Shown piece by piece: positions 46,620 to 58,804 of a DNA stretch of 64,000 nt. The number at the start of each line of letters is the position of its first letter. Positions within the stretch are counted from its first letter, which is position 1. The stretch lies in the NCBI RefSeq assembly GCF_902686445.1, contig NC_062213.1, positions 138,220,491 to 138,284,490 on the forward strand, read 5' to 3'. Below the pieces are notes generated by a model, which saw only the letters and a program-made list of their open reading frames with translations, was not told the DNA's origin and did no database searches. The stretch comes from Sciurus carolinensis (lineage: Eukaryota > Chordata > Mammalia > Rodentia > Sciuridae). Made by a program: the position numbers and the translations under genes.

Positions 46620-47585
46620 TTTTCTCTCTTCCTTATTGGTGCAGGGAAGAATGACATGAGTAGGAGAAAAATGGTCTTTGGATAGTACACCAGGACCAGG
46701 GCGAATGGCCTAGGTTGTGAGTGATGGTAAATCCTCTAGAGTTCCAGGACAGTGGTGGTGGGTAAAATTGGAAGAGCTGGATTACCAAATTCAAAATATG
46801 AAAAAGGAACCAAGAGACAGAGGCTGAGAGTTCAGGAATCCAGGAGAACTAATGTGTAAAGGGAGAGACTAAAGACACTCCCTGACCAAAAGTGCAAAGC
46901 ATAGGAGGTAGCCTGGAGGAGCAATATTTGAGATCTATTAAGGAGGCAGAATGAAGAGTGTTTGTTTGGATGAGTGAATGAAGAAAAGGGAAGGGTCTAG
47001 GTATCTACGGAGGTAGGCTATTGGATGAGTGACTTCCAGTGGTTTCTCCTAAGGAGGGGCAGGCCTAAAGGGCAGAAGTAGGCATGGATATGGCACAATT
47101 TCAGTACCACCCTGGTGGAGTTGTTCACAGTACCATTTGATATACTCACATATGTACATGTATGCATACTCATCTAAGTGAGAACTTTTCAGAAATATAG
47201 ACATGGGTACCATCAAAGCAATAATGGATAAGATCTTCCAGGGAGAATATTTCAAGGACAGAAACCTGAGAATGATTAACATTTAGGGTTCAGATAGAAG
47301 GAAGGAAAACAAGGGAACTTGGTCAAATGTGTAAAACATACAATTAAAGGTTTAAAAAACTTTGGAAATTAGCAAGAGATTTGTTGCAAAGTGGCCAAAA
47401 GTTGAGAGCTTTTCCTAAAAATTTGATTGTAAAGAGAAGAAGATGCATAGGGGAGATGTAGGAACCAGGCAGGATTTTTGTTTATTTTAACATGTTTACA
47501 TGCTGAAAAGAAAGATCTAGTAGAAAATAAGTGAGTGAAGTTGTGAGATGAGAAAAATAATGGCATCAGGTCCTAGAAGGGGTAA
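46620..47585 (-). mobile_element. L2 LINE fragment
   Basis: Minus-strand L2 order is recognisable though decayed: GACACTCCCTGACCAAAAGT, GCTATTGGATGAGTGACTTC, GAATATTTCAAGGACAGAAA, GATGCATAGGGGAGATGTAG. Confidence 0.5.
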
Positions 47586-47590
47586 GAAGT

Positions 47591-48145
47591 TGTAATGGTT
47601 AATTTGAATTGTCAACTTGATTGGATTAAGAGATGCCAATGATTCAGAGACTTCTGGGTGTGTAATTAAGACATGTCTTGGAATAATTGCAATGTGGAAT
47701 AGTGAACTGGAGACCCTCCCTAAGTGTGGGCAGCACCACCCAACAGGATGGTGGCCTGTTTCTGAATAAAATTCGGAAGAACAAGGAAGCAGACACAGAT
47801 GCAAGCTTGACTCTTCTTGAACAGGTTCTTGATTGCTGCTTCTATCATCTGTCATCTGAGAATATTGGACTCTCACTTCTTCACTCTTCCAAAGTGGACT
47901 CTGTTAGTGATTCTCCAGGTAGTTTCCAGAAACCTTGGTCTCCGACTAGGTTAGCACTGTTGATCCTTCTTATTCCGGGGCTTCCGTGTCTCAGACTGCA
48001 CAGTCGTTCCTGGTTCTTTCAGCTCTCCAGTTGCAGACAGCCATTGTGGACCATTCAGCTTCTGGTCGTGTAAACCAATCTAATAAATCCCCTTTTTATA
48101 ATCATATTTCCTGTTGATTCTGTTCCTCTAGAGAACCCTAATACA
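47591..48145 (+). mobile_element. Solo ERVL-type LTR (MLT2-like)
   Basis: 555 bp from TGTAATGGTTAATTTGAATT to GAGAACCCTAATACA, with a perfect 5-bp target duplication GAAGT at 47586-47590 and 48146-48150. Body has GTGGGCAGCACCACCCAA, CAGCTCTCCAGTTGCAGAC and CCAATCTAATAAATCCCC (poly-A signal AATAAA). Both strands have chance frames here (119-128 codons), which are not genes. No internal viral sequence. Confidence 0.85.
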
Positions 48146-48150
48146 GAAGT

Positions 48151-50079
48151 TATAGCATCTAGGATAACCAGTGGTGGCATTTGATTACAAAATATATATG
48201 TGTGTGTGCGTAAAAATGTGTGTATGAACATATAATATAATATAAATATATATATCAGAAAGATTATGTAGATAAAATCAACTCTCACTGGAGGAGATTT
48301 TTAATATTGCAATGTGAACTATGTCTAATATTTTAAGTGAGGGTACCATGAATAGCCAACATAATGTAACCTAACTTTAATACCAATTTAAAATTTTTCC
48401 TTTGGAAAATGATTTTTCCAAAATGTTGTACATGGTACTTTGCCTTCTTAAACAAAATGTTCTGAACACAGTCTGACCTTTTCTTGATGACTCATTTTGG
48501 ACATCAATCATTTTCAATGGTATAATCTAGCCATGCCCTTAGGAGCGTCTGAGGTCCACAGGGCTGTAGGCTAATGCTAAATGGCTCCAGACAGCTACGC
48601 TTTTAGAATTCTTCTGTTTTTTCACCCTGTCATTTGTTATTGCTCTTCTGTTGTCAGTGTGCCTTGACTTCCTGCTTTTCATATGTCACCTTCACTTTGT
48701 ACCCATATGCTGGGTGAGGGGCCCAGAGTGTTTCCAGATGTCCCCAAGGTGCAGATACAGACACAGGGACTGCTTGCTCAGTCACTCAGGTCCTTTTTTG
48801 CAGAACCCTGACTCAGAGGAGTTCAGGCCTTCCTACCTTCAGGACCCCAACTGGTCCCACAAGCTGCAAGTCTGATGTTTTGGATATAGGGACAAAACTG
48901 GCAAGCTCTGCAGCTTGGACCAACCGGTCCTTGGTCACCAGGCACACCTCCTCCTAATGGAGGCGTGTAGTCCTGAGTCATCGAGGGCTCTGATTAAAAC
49001 CTTATCTTTTAGATGGTCCTGAGCTACTGGGCACTGCTGTAAATGAGTCACAAAATACAGTGTTTTGCTTTTGTTTTTCTGTCAGTGGGACCAATTTATT
49101 CTGTCCCTAGCAAAAGTGGCTGGCTTTTTATAGCTTCTTTTCCTGCTCTCTAAGAACCAGCTATCCTAGAGACAAATTACCCCCTAGTTAGAATATTTGT
49201 CTAACTCCCTCAGGAGGAAGTATTAGCTTTCTGGGTTGAACAGTCACCTGCATGCACATGCATACCTGTATCCACAGGAGTAGAGGCAAGAGTAAGTTGT
49301 GACAATGCTGTTCCCTTGTATCCGGCCTTTAGGCTGCCATCCATTTTAACAGCAGGGCTGATCTTGACTTTACATCTTCTGGTTCCTTCCTTATTACTGA
49401 GTTCTTGAATAGGTAAGAGGGAGCTGGATCTCAGGAATTCAAAATTTTAAATCCCCCAAAGTGAGGGCTTTGCCTCTGGAAGAAGTGGTCAGAGTGTTTT
49501 GTTGCCCCCCTGTTTCAAAGTGTTGGGCAAAAGTACAGATGCAGAGGATCGTGTATCAGGTACAAAAATACAGATGGAATCACTGTTTCAGAGGCATATG
49601 TGACGTAGCCAAGGGTATCAGTAAGAGCTGCCAATGAGTCTCTCAGCAATCAATTGCCATTAAATTACCCATGGCAAACATTGCAATACGGTGTTTATAT
49701 AGCAAGATACTGCCTATTAAGTATGTAATGGTTGTTAAATTGTCAAAAATGAGATCTCAGAGGTTGTAAAAGTCAAAGCAGCTTCCTGTTTCTCCCCAAA
49801 AGCAATTTTCCCACTTGGGTTTTATGAAATAAGCTTTCTGGAGGAAGTTGGTTTTGGTAGTAAAATCGACTTTTAGATAAGTAAATAAAAAACTGAAATA
49901 GACAAAAATAAGTAGCATTTAATAAAAAATGATACCATTCTTTGTGCAAATGCACAAATACATGTGTATAAAGAAGTATATGGAAATATTTGAAAAAATA
50001 CATGCAAGAGTATTAACATTAATTTTGTTACTTTCATGATGGTGAAAATATTTTAAAAAGTAATTACTTGAATTTATAG
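48151..50079. other. Intergenic, nothing assigned
   Basis: TA/TG-rich patch at about 48190-48258; GC-richer part at 48640-49060. No gene or sure repeat recognised. Confidence 0.5.
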
Positions 50080-50310
50080 AGGTGTAATTTCCATACAATT
50101 AAATAAACCCATTTAAAAAATACAGTTCAATTAATTTTGACAATGTATACATACTTGTAGCCACCATCAAAATCAAGACATTAAACATTTGCGTGTCTCC
50201 CAAAACTCTTTATACCTTTTAAAATCAATTTCACCTGCCCTAATGCTCAGCCCCAACCACAGATCTACTTTTTTGACCCACTTTGAATTTTCTTTTTTTG
50301 GTTTAGTTGC
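50080..50310 (-). repeat. Ancient L1 3' region
   Basis: GTAATTTCCATACAATTAAA, ACAGTTCAATTAATTTTGAC, GTAGCCACCATCAAAATCAA, CAACCACAGATCTACTTTTT follow the reverse complement of an L1M 3'UTR. Confidence 0.55.
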
Positions 50311-50367
50311 ATATTGTAACATTTTCCAATGAACATATATTTATTTTTTAATAAAGAAAAATATTTT

Positions 50368-50478
50368 GGGGCTGGGGAGATAGCTCAGTTGGTAGAGTGC
50401 TTGCCTCATAAGCACAAGGCCCTGAGTTCGATCCCCAATACCACAAAAAAAAAAAAAGAAAGAAAGAAAGAAAGAAAA
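50368..50478 (+). mobile_element. ID SINE, very recent
   Basis: GGGGCTGGGGAGATAGCTCA start, near-consensus A box (TAGCTCAGTTGGTAGAGTGC) and B box (GAGTTCGATCCCC), A tail that passes into (GAAA)n. A perfect 15-bp target duplication AAAGAAAAATATTTT lies at 50353-50367 and 50479-50493. Both Pol III boxes look intact. Confidence 0.95.
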
Positions 50479-50493
50479 AAAGAAAAATATTTT

Positions 50494-51329
50494 AAAAATT
50501 CAAAATACTCATAAGGGTATTAAAATAGAAAAAAATGTACAATTAATTCAAGAGAGTTTTACAAAATTCATTTATGTATTTCCCCCATATTCTACTAATG
50601 GGTAGAATTTCCATTTGCCTACATTGCTTTCTGATTGTAATGACCAACACATCCAAGTCATTTGGCAGACCATAACCACCTTCAAAGTCAGAAGCTCCCC
50701 ACTTCCCTTGGGAATCAATTCCCTCCAAAAATGATTACAATCTTCTCACCCAAAAAGGAAAGAAAAGGAGATAGATGCTCTTTCAGAAGGTGTACGATAT
50801 TGATACCAATTTATTAAGACAGTCATTTACATTACTCCTCTTCCTTCAATTCTGTTTTAAATACCTCATACAGTGACAATTGAATATAATGGAAGCTTAA
50901 CATAGTCCAAATTATCCAGAAGATTGCCTTCTGAGGAGAGCATTCCTGCCAAACGATGAGATGTATCCTGGTTCTACAGGAAATGAAGAAAAACAGTTGT
51001 GAATGAAAGAGATAGGATCTTGGGATTAGATTAGGATGCTGCAGACCTAGCAAACCGGCAGCTTCCCTATCTACAAAAATTATGTAGAAGATCTTAGACT
51101 AGGTTTTGGGTACACAAAGAACTTTTATTAAATCCAAAACAAATGATCAAATATTTGTTGAACACCTGCCTGCCCGATATCTAGATACAAAGTTCTTCTT
51201 TGTACCAAAACACCATGTACACTTCTGACAGTATGTCCTAGAAACCCTGATCAAAACACACAGTTTCATTCAGTTAACACTGCCTATGAAGGTAGGGATT
51301 CAATATACATTGCCTGCTTACCTTGCATA
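50494..51329. other. Intergenic, nothing assigned
   Basis: No gene or clear repeat seen. Confidence 0.5.
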
Positions 51330-51470
51330 AGAAATTTACATGTATTATTTTTCTTAATTTTCTCCATTTTACAGATAAGGAGATCCAGAGTATGAAGGTT
51401 TAAGTAAATCATCTGAGCTGTGTAGCTGGAAAGTGGTAGAACTGGAATTTAAACCTTCAGAAACCTGCTA
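51330..51470 (-). repeat. MIR SINE
   Basis: CTCCATTTTACAGATAAGGA, AGTAAATCATCTGAGCTGTG, AGTGGTAGAACTGGAATTTA: reverse-complement MIR. Confidence 0.8.
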
Positions 51471-51929
51471 ATGGCCCCATGCCTGTTTGCTCTGCAAATA
51501 ATTGCAGCAGTGCCCTTTAGTCTGCCTGTTATTGCTGTATCAGGAACGTTTATACTGAAGGCATTTGAACCACGGATACTTGTTAGGCTTATATGTGTGG
51601 CTTAATCTTCTCTGGGAAATATTCATTTCCTCTTGATTCCTCAAGTGTGAGATAAAGTAAAAGGTGATTTGTTTTTATTTATTTGTCTGTTATTGAGAAA
51701 ACACTATCACTATGGAGGAAAGGAACAATTCAAACAGCTTTTGCAACTCCTTTATTTACTGTTCGACTGATTTCTTTAAGGAACTGAGTAGTTAGAATGT
51801 GGAACAGACAAGAGCATTTGCTTTCCCTTAACCTCTGAATTAATATGATTAATTAATAGAGTTAATATTGATTGTCGTTCTGGCAGTTTTGAATGGAAAA
51901 TAAAGGAAAGTCGTTAATTGCTAGGCATG

Positions 51930-52110
51930 GAACTATTTTACATAATTATCTTATTCCTATTATTAACATTCTTGTTTTTCAGTTTAGAAGCTAACATAGA
52001 GAGAGGTTAAGTAATTTGTTCAAGGTCACACAGCTGGTAATTGCTCAAGGTTGACAGAGCCAGGTTTTGTACCAAGGCTGTGTGATTCCAGAACTGTTAT
52101 TAAACCAGGC
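51930..52110 (-). repeat. MIR SINE
   Basis: AGAGAGGTTAAGTAATTTGT, CAAGGTCACACAGCTGGTAA, AGCCAGGTTTTGTACCAAGG: reverse-complement MIR. Confidence 0.8.
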
Positions 52111-53289
52111 TGTCTCCCAAATCAGACTGGCTCTTATGGGGTGGCAAAATTAATTGGTTCAAATAACACTAATATTTTCCTTCCAAAACTTTGCAAAAAG
52201 TATGGAGAAACAACAAAAATATCAAGCAGTATTAGAAGTAAACAGGGCTTGTGCAGAGAGAAGCCAACAGAGGTCAGTTAATAAGGAAGAATGGAAGTGG
52301 GCTCAGGGATAACCAGGACCTTGGTTTCTCACCATCACTGCCTACGGCAAGGAGTTGTGTTGATGTTTGAAACAGAATTTGGCAGAGTTACATGTCATGG
52401 GCTACGCCTACGGGGTGATGAGACATTTTTATTGTTTGGCTGGTGTGTGACTGCTGAAAGCCTTTTCTAAAGAGAAGTGTCAGAAAAGATGGCAAGAATA
52501 GGACTAAGATATGGGCTTTTAAAGTGATTAATTGGAAAGAACTCCACTTAACTACATTTATTTTTAAAGTGATTAGTTGGAAAGACTATATTCATATAAG
52601 CACTGGCAAGATGGATAAGAAATCATTCAAATTTCTTTGTGGTGCTACCTTACACAGGCCTGATCTGCTTATATCAGGTTATAACAACTAGTTTGTGTGG
52701 GTCTTGATTCTAATAAGGTCCAGTCATAGAGGTCACAAAGGTTGTCTGTTTACAACAGAGAACATCTTTTCCACCTGATTGTGATCAGCCAGCCATCTGC
52801 AGGGCTCAGAAGACAAAGGATCTGTGTGAGAGAGCATGTGCAAGTCCACTGCCAATTTTTATACAAAGGCTTGCAGATATTTTGCCAGTGACCAATAATA
52901 TGAGCAAATATTTATTGAGAACCTACTACATCTTGGGTTCCTATTATGGAAATAATTATGGAATTATTAATTTAGATATAAAATCTGGGCAGGTTTTGTG
53001 CTATTAGAAGATGTCTCAGATCTATCTTTTCTTGTTTCACTCGTTCCTATTTTAGGCCAGGACCTCATCATCTCACACCAGAATTATTGTAATAACTTCC
53101 TAAAGTGGAATAAAACAGGGAAGAATGAACTATTTTAGAACTGAAGGGATATGATTTAATTCAAATCAATTACAGGGCTCAGACAGATTAATTTTCTTAA
53201 ATCATTGCCGTTATCACATGTTCATTTATCACCTTGAGAATACTCTGGGTTTGCCCACTTAGTTGAATTCTTGTTTGACTTTAAGGTGT
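52111..53289. other. Intergenic, nothing assigned
   Basis: Contains a direct repeat of 24 bp at 52517-52540 and 52562-52585. No gene seen. Confidence 0.5.
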
Positions 53290-53600
53290 CATTTTGCATT
53301 ATGGCCCACTCTACCTGTCCAGTGTCATTCTTCTCAATTTTCCAAAGCACATTCACACCTTTAGTTCAGCTGGCTCCCAACTCTTGTCTTCTCCTTTACA
53401 CTGTACAGGTCTGTCTCTGAGATTCTGCTCATGCTATTATTTTCTCCTAGAACATACTCCCACCTGTTCCTGCTATTTAACTTCCACCCACCATTGAGGA
53501 GCCCTAAATCTCTACATCCACATTGGAAGTTTCTTAACTGTTCCAGTCTTCATTAATTAGCCCTTTCTGAATTACTCATGTCACAATTTAGTATTTAGTT
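53290..53600 (+). repeat. Probable L2 fragment
   Basis: TTCAGCTGGCTCCCAACTC, CTCATGCTATTATTTTCTCC, TGAGGAGCCCTAAATCTC, then CATGTCACAATTTAGTATTT follow L2 order loosely. Confidence 0.4.
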
Positions 53601-54134
53601 ATAGAATTTCAGGAACAAAAAGGACTTTTTGATCATCATCAATCTGTGCATGAATTTCATATACCACACCTGCCCAATGAGCTTTGGCTCTGCACTCAAA
53701 CATCTAGGCAGTTTCTACCATCTTTTACATTAGTTCATTCAAATGACAGCTAAAACCCTAGTTATTTGAGGCAGCACACTAGGGACTGGGTTCAACAATG
53801 AATAAGATTTAGCAATCCATATTCTTCTCATGAAGATAATATTGAACTTCTGGCATGATGACCAACTAGAGTCACTGGATAGGCTTCTCCCCCACAAAGA
53901 AGGACCAAGAACACAATAAACACAGTAAACATCTACTACTTGACTAGAACATTAAGGGAGAGTGTTAGGGTGCCGTGCAGATAAAATAGAGAAACTGTGG
54001 AACATGCAGATCCTGAATGATTGGGAACAAAAGGGAATGAAATGCCTTACTCTGTTCTGGATGAAGTCATTGCATGATGGAAAAAAGGTAAACGGGAAGC
54101 CCTCAACAGGCCCAGCTGACACATGGACACCTGA

Positions 54135-54273
54135 AAAAACTTTAAAAAAAATTTTTTTTTAGTTGTAGATGAACACAATGCCTTTATTTTATTTATTTTT
54201 ATGTGGTGCTGAGGATTGAACCCAGTGCCTCATGCTAAGCAGGCACTCTATCACTGAGCCACGACCCCAACCT
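54135..54273 (-). mobile_element. ID SINE with 3' extension
   Basis: TTTTTTTTTTAGTTGTAGATG, ATGCCTTTATTTTATTTATT, GTGGTGCTGAGGATTGAACC, CACTGAGCCACGACCCC. Inserted in the 5' part of the ancient L1. Confidence 0.9.
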
Positions 54274-55663
54274 CGGACACCAGAAATTCTTGCTGGTTGG
54301 GGAACCCTGCAACCTTTGTGGGTCCTGATCCCTGTTGTGGGAGACCTTGTGAAGTGCACCAGTGTACTGCTCCAGAGGAGGAATCCAGTTCACATCACAC
54401 CCTCTCTTACCTAGAGTGCTGTTGACTGATGCCATTTTGATGTTAAAACTAAGCATGTCCCACTCCCACTACTGTGTGCAGCACACCTTCCTAGGGTAGC
54501 TCATCTCTTGCACAGTCTGGCAGGTATACTCTTGCTGCCATGTGTGCACACAGTATGGCATCTACCAGTGACCAAAGGAGTGGCCACACAGTGGGAACCC
54601 CACCCACACTGCTACGTATACTACACTCACCTGGGCTGTAGGAGTGTCCCCACTCTCACACAGTCTATGGTGATTGGGGGCTGTCTGTATCCAGTTGCAT
54701 ATGCACCATGTCCAAAGCCATTGATTACAGTTATAAAAGCTATATGGAGAATATACTATATACCCAAAGTCAACGTAGCATACTCTAAGACATATTCAGG
54801 AGAAAGTCTTTAAATAAAAAAGTTACCTTATAAAATTGGTAGAGATGACAAATCTGCCAGATATACAAATATCAATTTTGGGACATAAGAAGTATGAAAA
54901 AACAAAGTAACATGATGCTGCCAAAGTAATGCAGCAACTGCCCAGCAACAGACCTGAAGAAATGCCTGAAAATGAATTCAAAAGGGATCCTAAAGAAATT
55001 CATTGAGATACAAGAGGATGTAGATTGGACAATTCAGTGAAATTAGGAAAACAATCCACGGTATGAGTTAGAAATTCCGAAAAGTGGCAGAGATCATAAA
55101 AAAAGAAATTGAACTCTTGGAGTTGAAGTTCATAAGACAAATAATATGTAGATTTGAGAGCCTCAACAATGAGCTAGATTAAACAGAAAAAAGAACTTCT
55201 CAACTTTAAGACAGATTTGTTGAAATAACCCAAAGAAAAAAAGGAAAAAAAATTAAAAATGAAGAAAATCTCTGAGACTTATTATTGGACACCATTGAAT
55301 GAACAAATATCTGAATTATACCTTTTCTCAGAAGGAGAAAACAAAGGAAAAGAATATAAAATATCTTCAGGGAAATAATAGCTAAAAACTCCCAAATCTT
55401 AAGAAATATAGACATCCAGGTGTGGGAGTTTCAAAGGACCCCAAGTAGATTTGATCAAAAAGGGCTCTCTCTGCAGTATAGTACAGTCAAACTGTCAAAA
55501 GTCCAAGACAAAGAAAAAATTCCACAAATAAAAAAACGCAGCCAAATAACATTTAAGGGAACTCCCATTAGACTAACATCACTTTTTTTTTTAGCAGAAA
55601 ATTAATAGACCAGGAGGAAATGAGGTGACATATTTGAAAGTCTAAAAGAAAATAACAGCCAAC

Positions 55664-55755
55664 CTTCCTAGGATGCACAAGACCCTAGGTTTGATTCCCA
55701 GCACCATAAAAATAAGTAAGTAAATAAATAAGTAAATAAATTGTACATAAAAAAA
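55664..55755 (+). mobile_element. ID SINE 3' half
   Basis: GATGCACAAGACCCTAGGTT, TGATTCCCAGCACCATAAAA, then AAGTAAATAAATAAG repeats. The tRNA A-box half is missing. AAGAAAATAACAGCCAAC (before) and AAGAAAATAACATCCAAC (after, about 55754) look like the target duplication. Confidence 0.8.
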
Positions 55756-56097
55756 GAAAATAACATCCAACCACGAATACTATAACCAGAAAAGTTATCA
55801 GTTATCTTCAGAAATGAAGGACAAAGACTTGAAGAAAAGCAAATATGACAGAATTCATCACCACCCGACTAGCCTTAAAAAAGATGCATTGGGAAGTCTT
55901 ATACCCAGAAGCAAAAGAATTACTATCACCATGAAAACACATAAAAATTGACCAAATTATGTTATGTGCATGTACAAATTTGTAACAATGAAGTCCACTA
56001 TTGTGTACAATTATGATGTATCAACATAAAGCACATAAAAGAATAAACCCCTTGAAAAAAATAGAAAAAAGAGAAAGATAAAATACTAAAATCTTAT

Positions 56098-56524
56098 TGT
56101 TTTAGTAAGCTTTTTTGAAAAAAGTCCTGACAAGAACATTTGGAGAAGGAAACATTTATTTGAAATGTTTCAGAGGTCATAGGCCATAGACAGTAGACTC
56201 CATTGCTCTGGGTCAGAGGTAAGGCAGAATATCATGGCAGAAGGGGGTGGCAGAGGAAAGTGCCTCAGGATGTTGTTCCAGGAAGCAGAAATAGAGAGCT
56301 TTCCTCACCATGACAAAATGTAAACCCCAAAGGCACACCCCGAATTACCTACCTCCTCTAGCCACACCCCACCTACCTACAGTCACCATCCAGTTAATCC
56401 CTATCAGGGGGTTAATGTGCTGATTAGGTTAAGGTTCTCATAACCAAATTTTTTCACCTTTAACTTTCTTGCATTGCCTCACACATGAGCTTTTAGGGGA
56501 ACATCACAAGTCTAAGCCATAGCA
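56098..56524 (-). mobile_element. Solo MaLR-type LTR, antisense
   Basis: Ends TG...CA with a perfect 5-bp target duplication CTTAT at 56093-56097 and 56525-56529. Inserted in the linker between ORF1 and ORF2 of the ancient L1. Same group as the plus-strand LTR at 57042. Confidence 0.85.
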
Positions 56525-57041
56525 CTTATCAATACAGAAAACCACAGAGGTAACAAGAGTGGAAAAAAGGAACAAATGATATTCAAAACAACAAGAAGAA
56601 AATCAGCAAAATGACAGAAGTAAGTCCTTACCTATAAATAACAAACTTGAACGTAAATGGATTAAATTCCTCGATTAAAATATTTAGATGGGCCGAGTGG
56701 AGTTTTTAGAAAGGACCCAATGATATACTGCCTGTAGAAATCTCACTTCACCAGTAAATACACACAGACTGAATGTGAAGGAATGGAAAAATGAAAACCA
56801 AAAGTGAGCATAGCTGTATTTACATCTCACAAAGTGGACTTTAAGTCACGAACTATAAAAAGAGACAAATGGCATTTCTGGTGTGCATTCACCTAATGTG
56901 GGAGCATCCAATCTTATAAAGCAACAATATTAGATATACAGGAAGATAGACTCCAATACCATAATAGTAAGAAATCTCAGCACCCTATTTTCATCAATGC
57001 ATAGATCATCCAGACAGGAAATTTCTTTAATACTGAGGGTT

Positions 57042-57476
57042 TGTTATGGTTTAGATATGAGATGATCCCCCATGAGCTCATGTGTGAGACCATGCAAGAA
57101 AGTTTAGAGATAAAATAATTGGGCTATGAAAGTTTTAACCTAATCATCACATTAATCCACTTGAGTGGATTAACTGGGTGGTAACTGTAGGCAGGTAGGG
57201 TGTGGCTTGAGGAGACAGGTGATTGGGGGTGTGTTTTTGGGGTGTGTATTTTGTCTCTGGTGAGTGGAACAATCTCTCTCTGCTTTCTGGTGCCATGTTC
57301 TGAGTTACTTTCCCCTGTCACCCCCTTCTGCCATGATGTTTTGCCTCACCTCTGGCCCAGGCTTGGCTGTCTATGGCCTGTGATCTCAGAAACTGTGAGC
57401 CCCCAAATAAACATTTCCTCTTCTGACTGTTCTTGTAGGTCTTTTGTTCACAGTAGTGAAAAAACTGACTAAAACA
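57042..57476 (+). mobile_element. Solo MaLR-type LTR
   Basis: From TGTTATGGTTTAGATATGAG to AAACTGACTAAAACA, with poly-A signal AATAAA near 57407. Shares long blocks with the LTR at 56098 (for example CCCCCTTCTGCCATGAT). The expected 5-bp duplication is only partly kept (GGGTT / GGGCC). Confidence 0.85.
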
Positions 57477-58184
57477 GGGCCTTAGTGATGAGAAGGGCCA
57501 GTCATGTGCATATCTAGGAGAAAAGTTTTTCAGACAACAGGAAGAACAAGTGCACGATTTGAGGGGACATTAAATTTGGTGAGTTTGAGGAATAGGAAGA
57601 ACAGTGGATAAGTGTAGTGAATAGGTGGGAAAGAGGGGGAAAAAGTGGAAGGAGCCAAGGTAGATCTTGCTCATAGCTATGGCACGAGGTTTGGACAACA
57701 CAATTTGTACTTAGTCTGAGCTGAATCTGGCTCACTTTTCCTTTTTTTATTCTAGCTATGCTGCTAGGCACATATAGAACAAGTGGAGATTATTTTGCAA
57801 AACAGCCTTTTAATACACTTGAAGACACCCTAATGAGGCTGCTCAGGGATAAACATTTTCATTTCTGTCCACTGTTCCTTGTATTATCCCAGGAGCTGTC
57901 ACCATTCTGGCTAGTTTCTTTCACACATTCCTTAGTCTTTCATTCCTCACAAAGGTGGCACCGAGACCACTAACACAGATATGGAGTAGGCCTGTTTTCT
58001 CACTCTTTCTAATATTTGTTCTCTTGATTTAACTCAAGGTTGTATTAGTTCTTCTTCTTTCTTTCTGTTTTCAGTCAATCACAGTGTTTAGTGATGCTGT
58101 GTCTTCTGCCAAAACTTACAGATCATTTTCTACCTTGTCTGTTGCTAAACTCATGTCCTTTCAACCTGTACCTATGTGATGACC

Positions 58185-58186
<2 letters not shown>
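57477..58186. other. Intergenic, nothing assigned
   Basis: No gene or clear repeat recognised. Confidence 0.5.

Positions 58187-58227
<41 letters not shown>
58187..58227. repeat. (TG)n microsatellite, about 20 units
   Basis: Uninterrupted TG run. Confidence 0.95.
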
Positions 58228-58228
<1 letters not shown>

Positions 58229-58420
58229 GTTCTAATTCAAGAGAAGATTCTTACATCCATCCTTATTATATTTAGGGTTATTTTATTTAACCTATTACAT
58301 GAGCCTTTCAAGATCCCTTGGGAAGGCAATTTTATGAACTCCTTAATCTGCTATTCCTCTTATTTTTTGGTCACACACAAATATAATGAATATATTTTCA
58401 GTTACTCACCAAAATCATTG

Positions 58421-58780
58421 TGTTGGTCAACTTTCTGTCACTATAACAAATACCTGAGATAATCAATTTAAAAGATGAAAGCTTTATTTTGGCTCACATT
58501 TTGGAGGTTTTAATCTACAATTATTGACATTGTGGCTTTTGTGCCTGTGATGAAACAGCATGTCATGGTGGCAGAAAGTGGTAGAATAAAATTGGTTGGG
58601 AAGCAAAAGAAAGAGAAGGACAAAAGGACTGAAATCCTATGATCTACTCCAAAGGCATTTTCCCAATAACCTGAAGATTTCTTACTAGGCTCTACCTCTT
58701 GAAGGTTCTATTCACCCAGGGATGCCACTTTAGCCTTTAACACGTGGACATTTGGGGGACTTGAGATCCAAACTATAGCA
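58421..58780 (-). mobile_element. Solo MaLR-type LTR, antisense
   Basis: TGTTGGTCAACTTTCTGTCA, ATACCTGAGATAATCAATTT, ACCTCTTGAAGGTTCTATTC, ATCCAAACTATAGCA. Same group as 8195, 9155 and 10637. Confidence 0.8.
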
Positions 58781-58804
58781 GTCATCTAAAAATATTTCTG
58801 TAAG

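Larger units (their letters stand above)
53840..57041 (+). mobile_element. Ancient L1 (5' region, ORF1, start of ORF2), nested host
   Basis: In order: a 5' untranslated-type stretch (about 53840-54880); an ORF1 remnant at about 54900-55950 (GCCAAAGTAATGCAGCAACT, CAGTGAAATTAGGAAAAC, ACACCATTGAATGAACAAAT, CAAACTGTCAAAAGTCCAAG, GCAGAAAATTAATAGACCAG); a linker; and an ORF2 endonuclease remnant at 56560-57020 (CTTGAACGTAAATGGATTAA, GAAATCTCACTTCACCAGTA, TCAATGCATAGATCATCCAG). All frames are broken. The ORF1 half also resembles HAL1, but the ORF2 part argues for a full L1M. It hosts SINEs at 54135 and 55664 and an LTR at 56098. Confidence 0.75.

Noticed and set aside
47517..48073. Frames of 119-128 codons on both strands
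   Set aside because: Both fall on the ERVL LTR, which is non-coding; opposite-strand overlap also argues for chance.
53840..55955. HAL1 (half-L1) element
   Set aside because: The ORF1 part fits HAL1, but an ORF2 endonuclease remnant follows at 56560-57020 in the right order, which favours a full ancient L1. Not excluded.
57200..57472. 90-codon plus-strand frame
   Set aside because: Entirely within the MaLR LTR at 57042.
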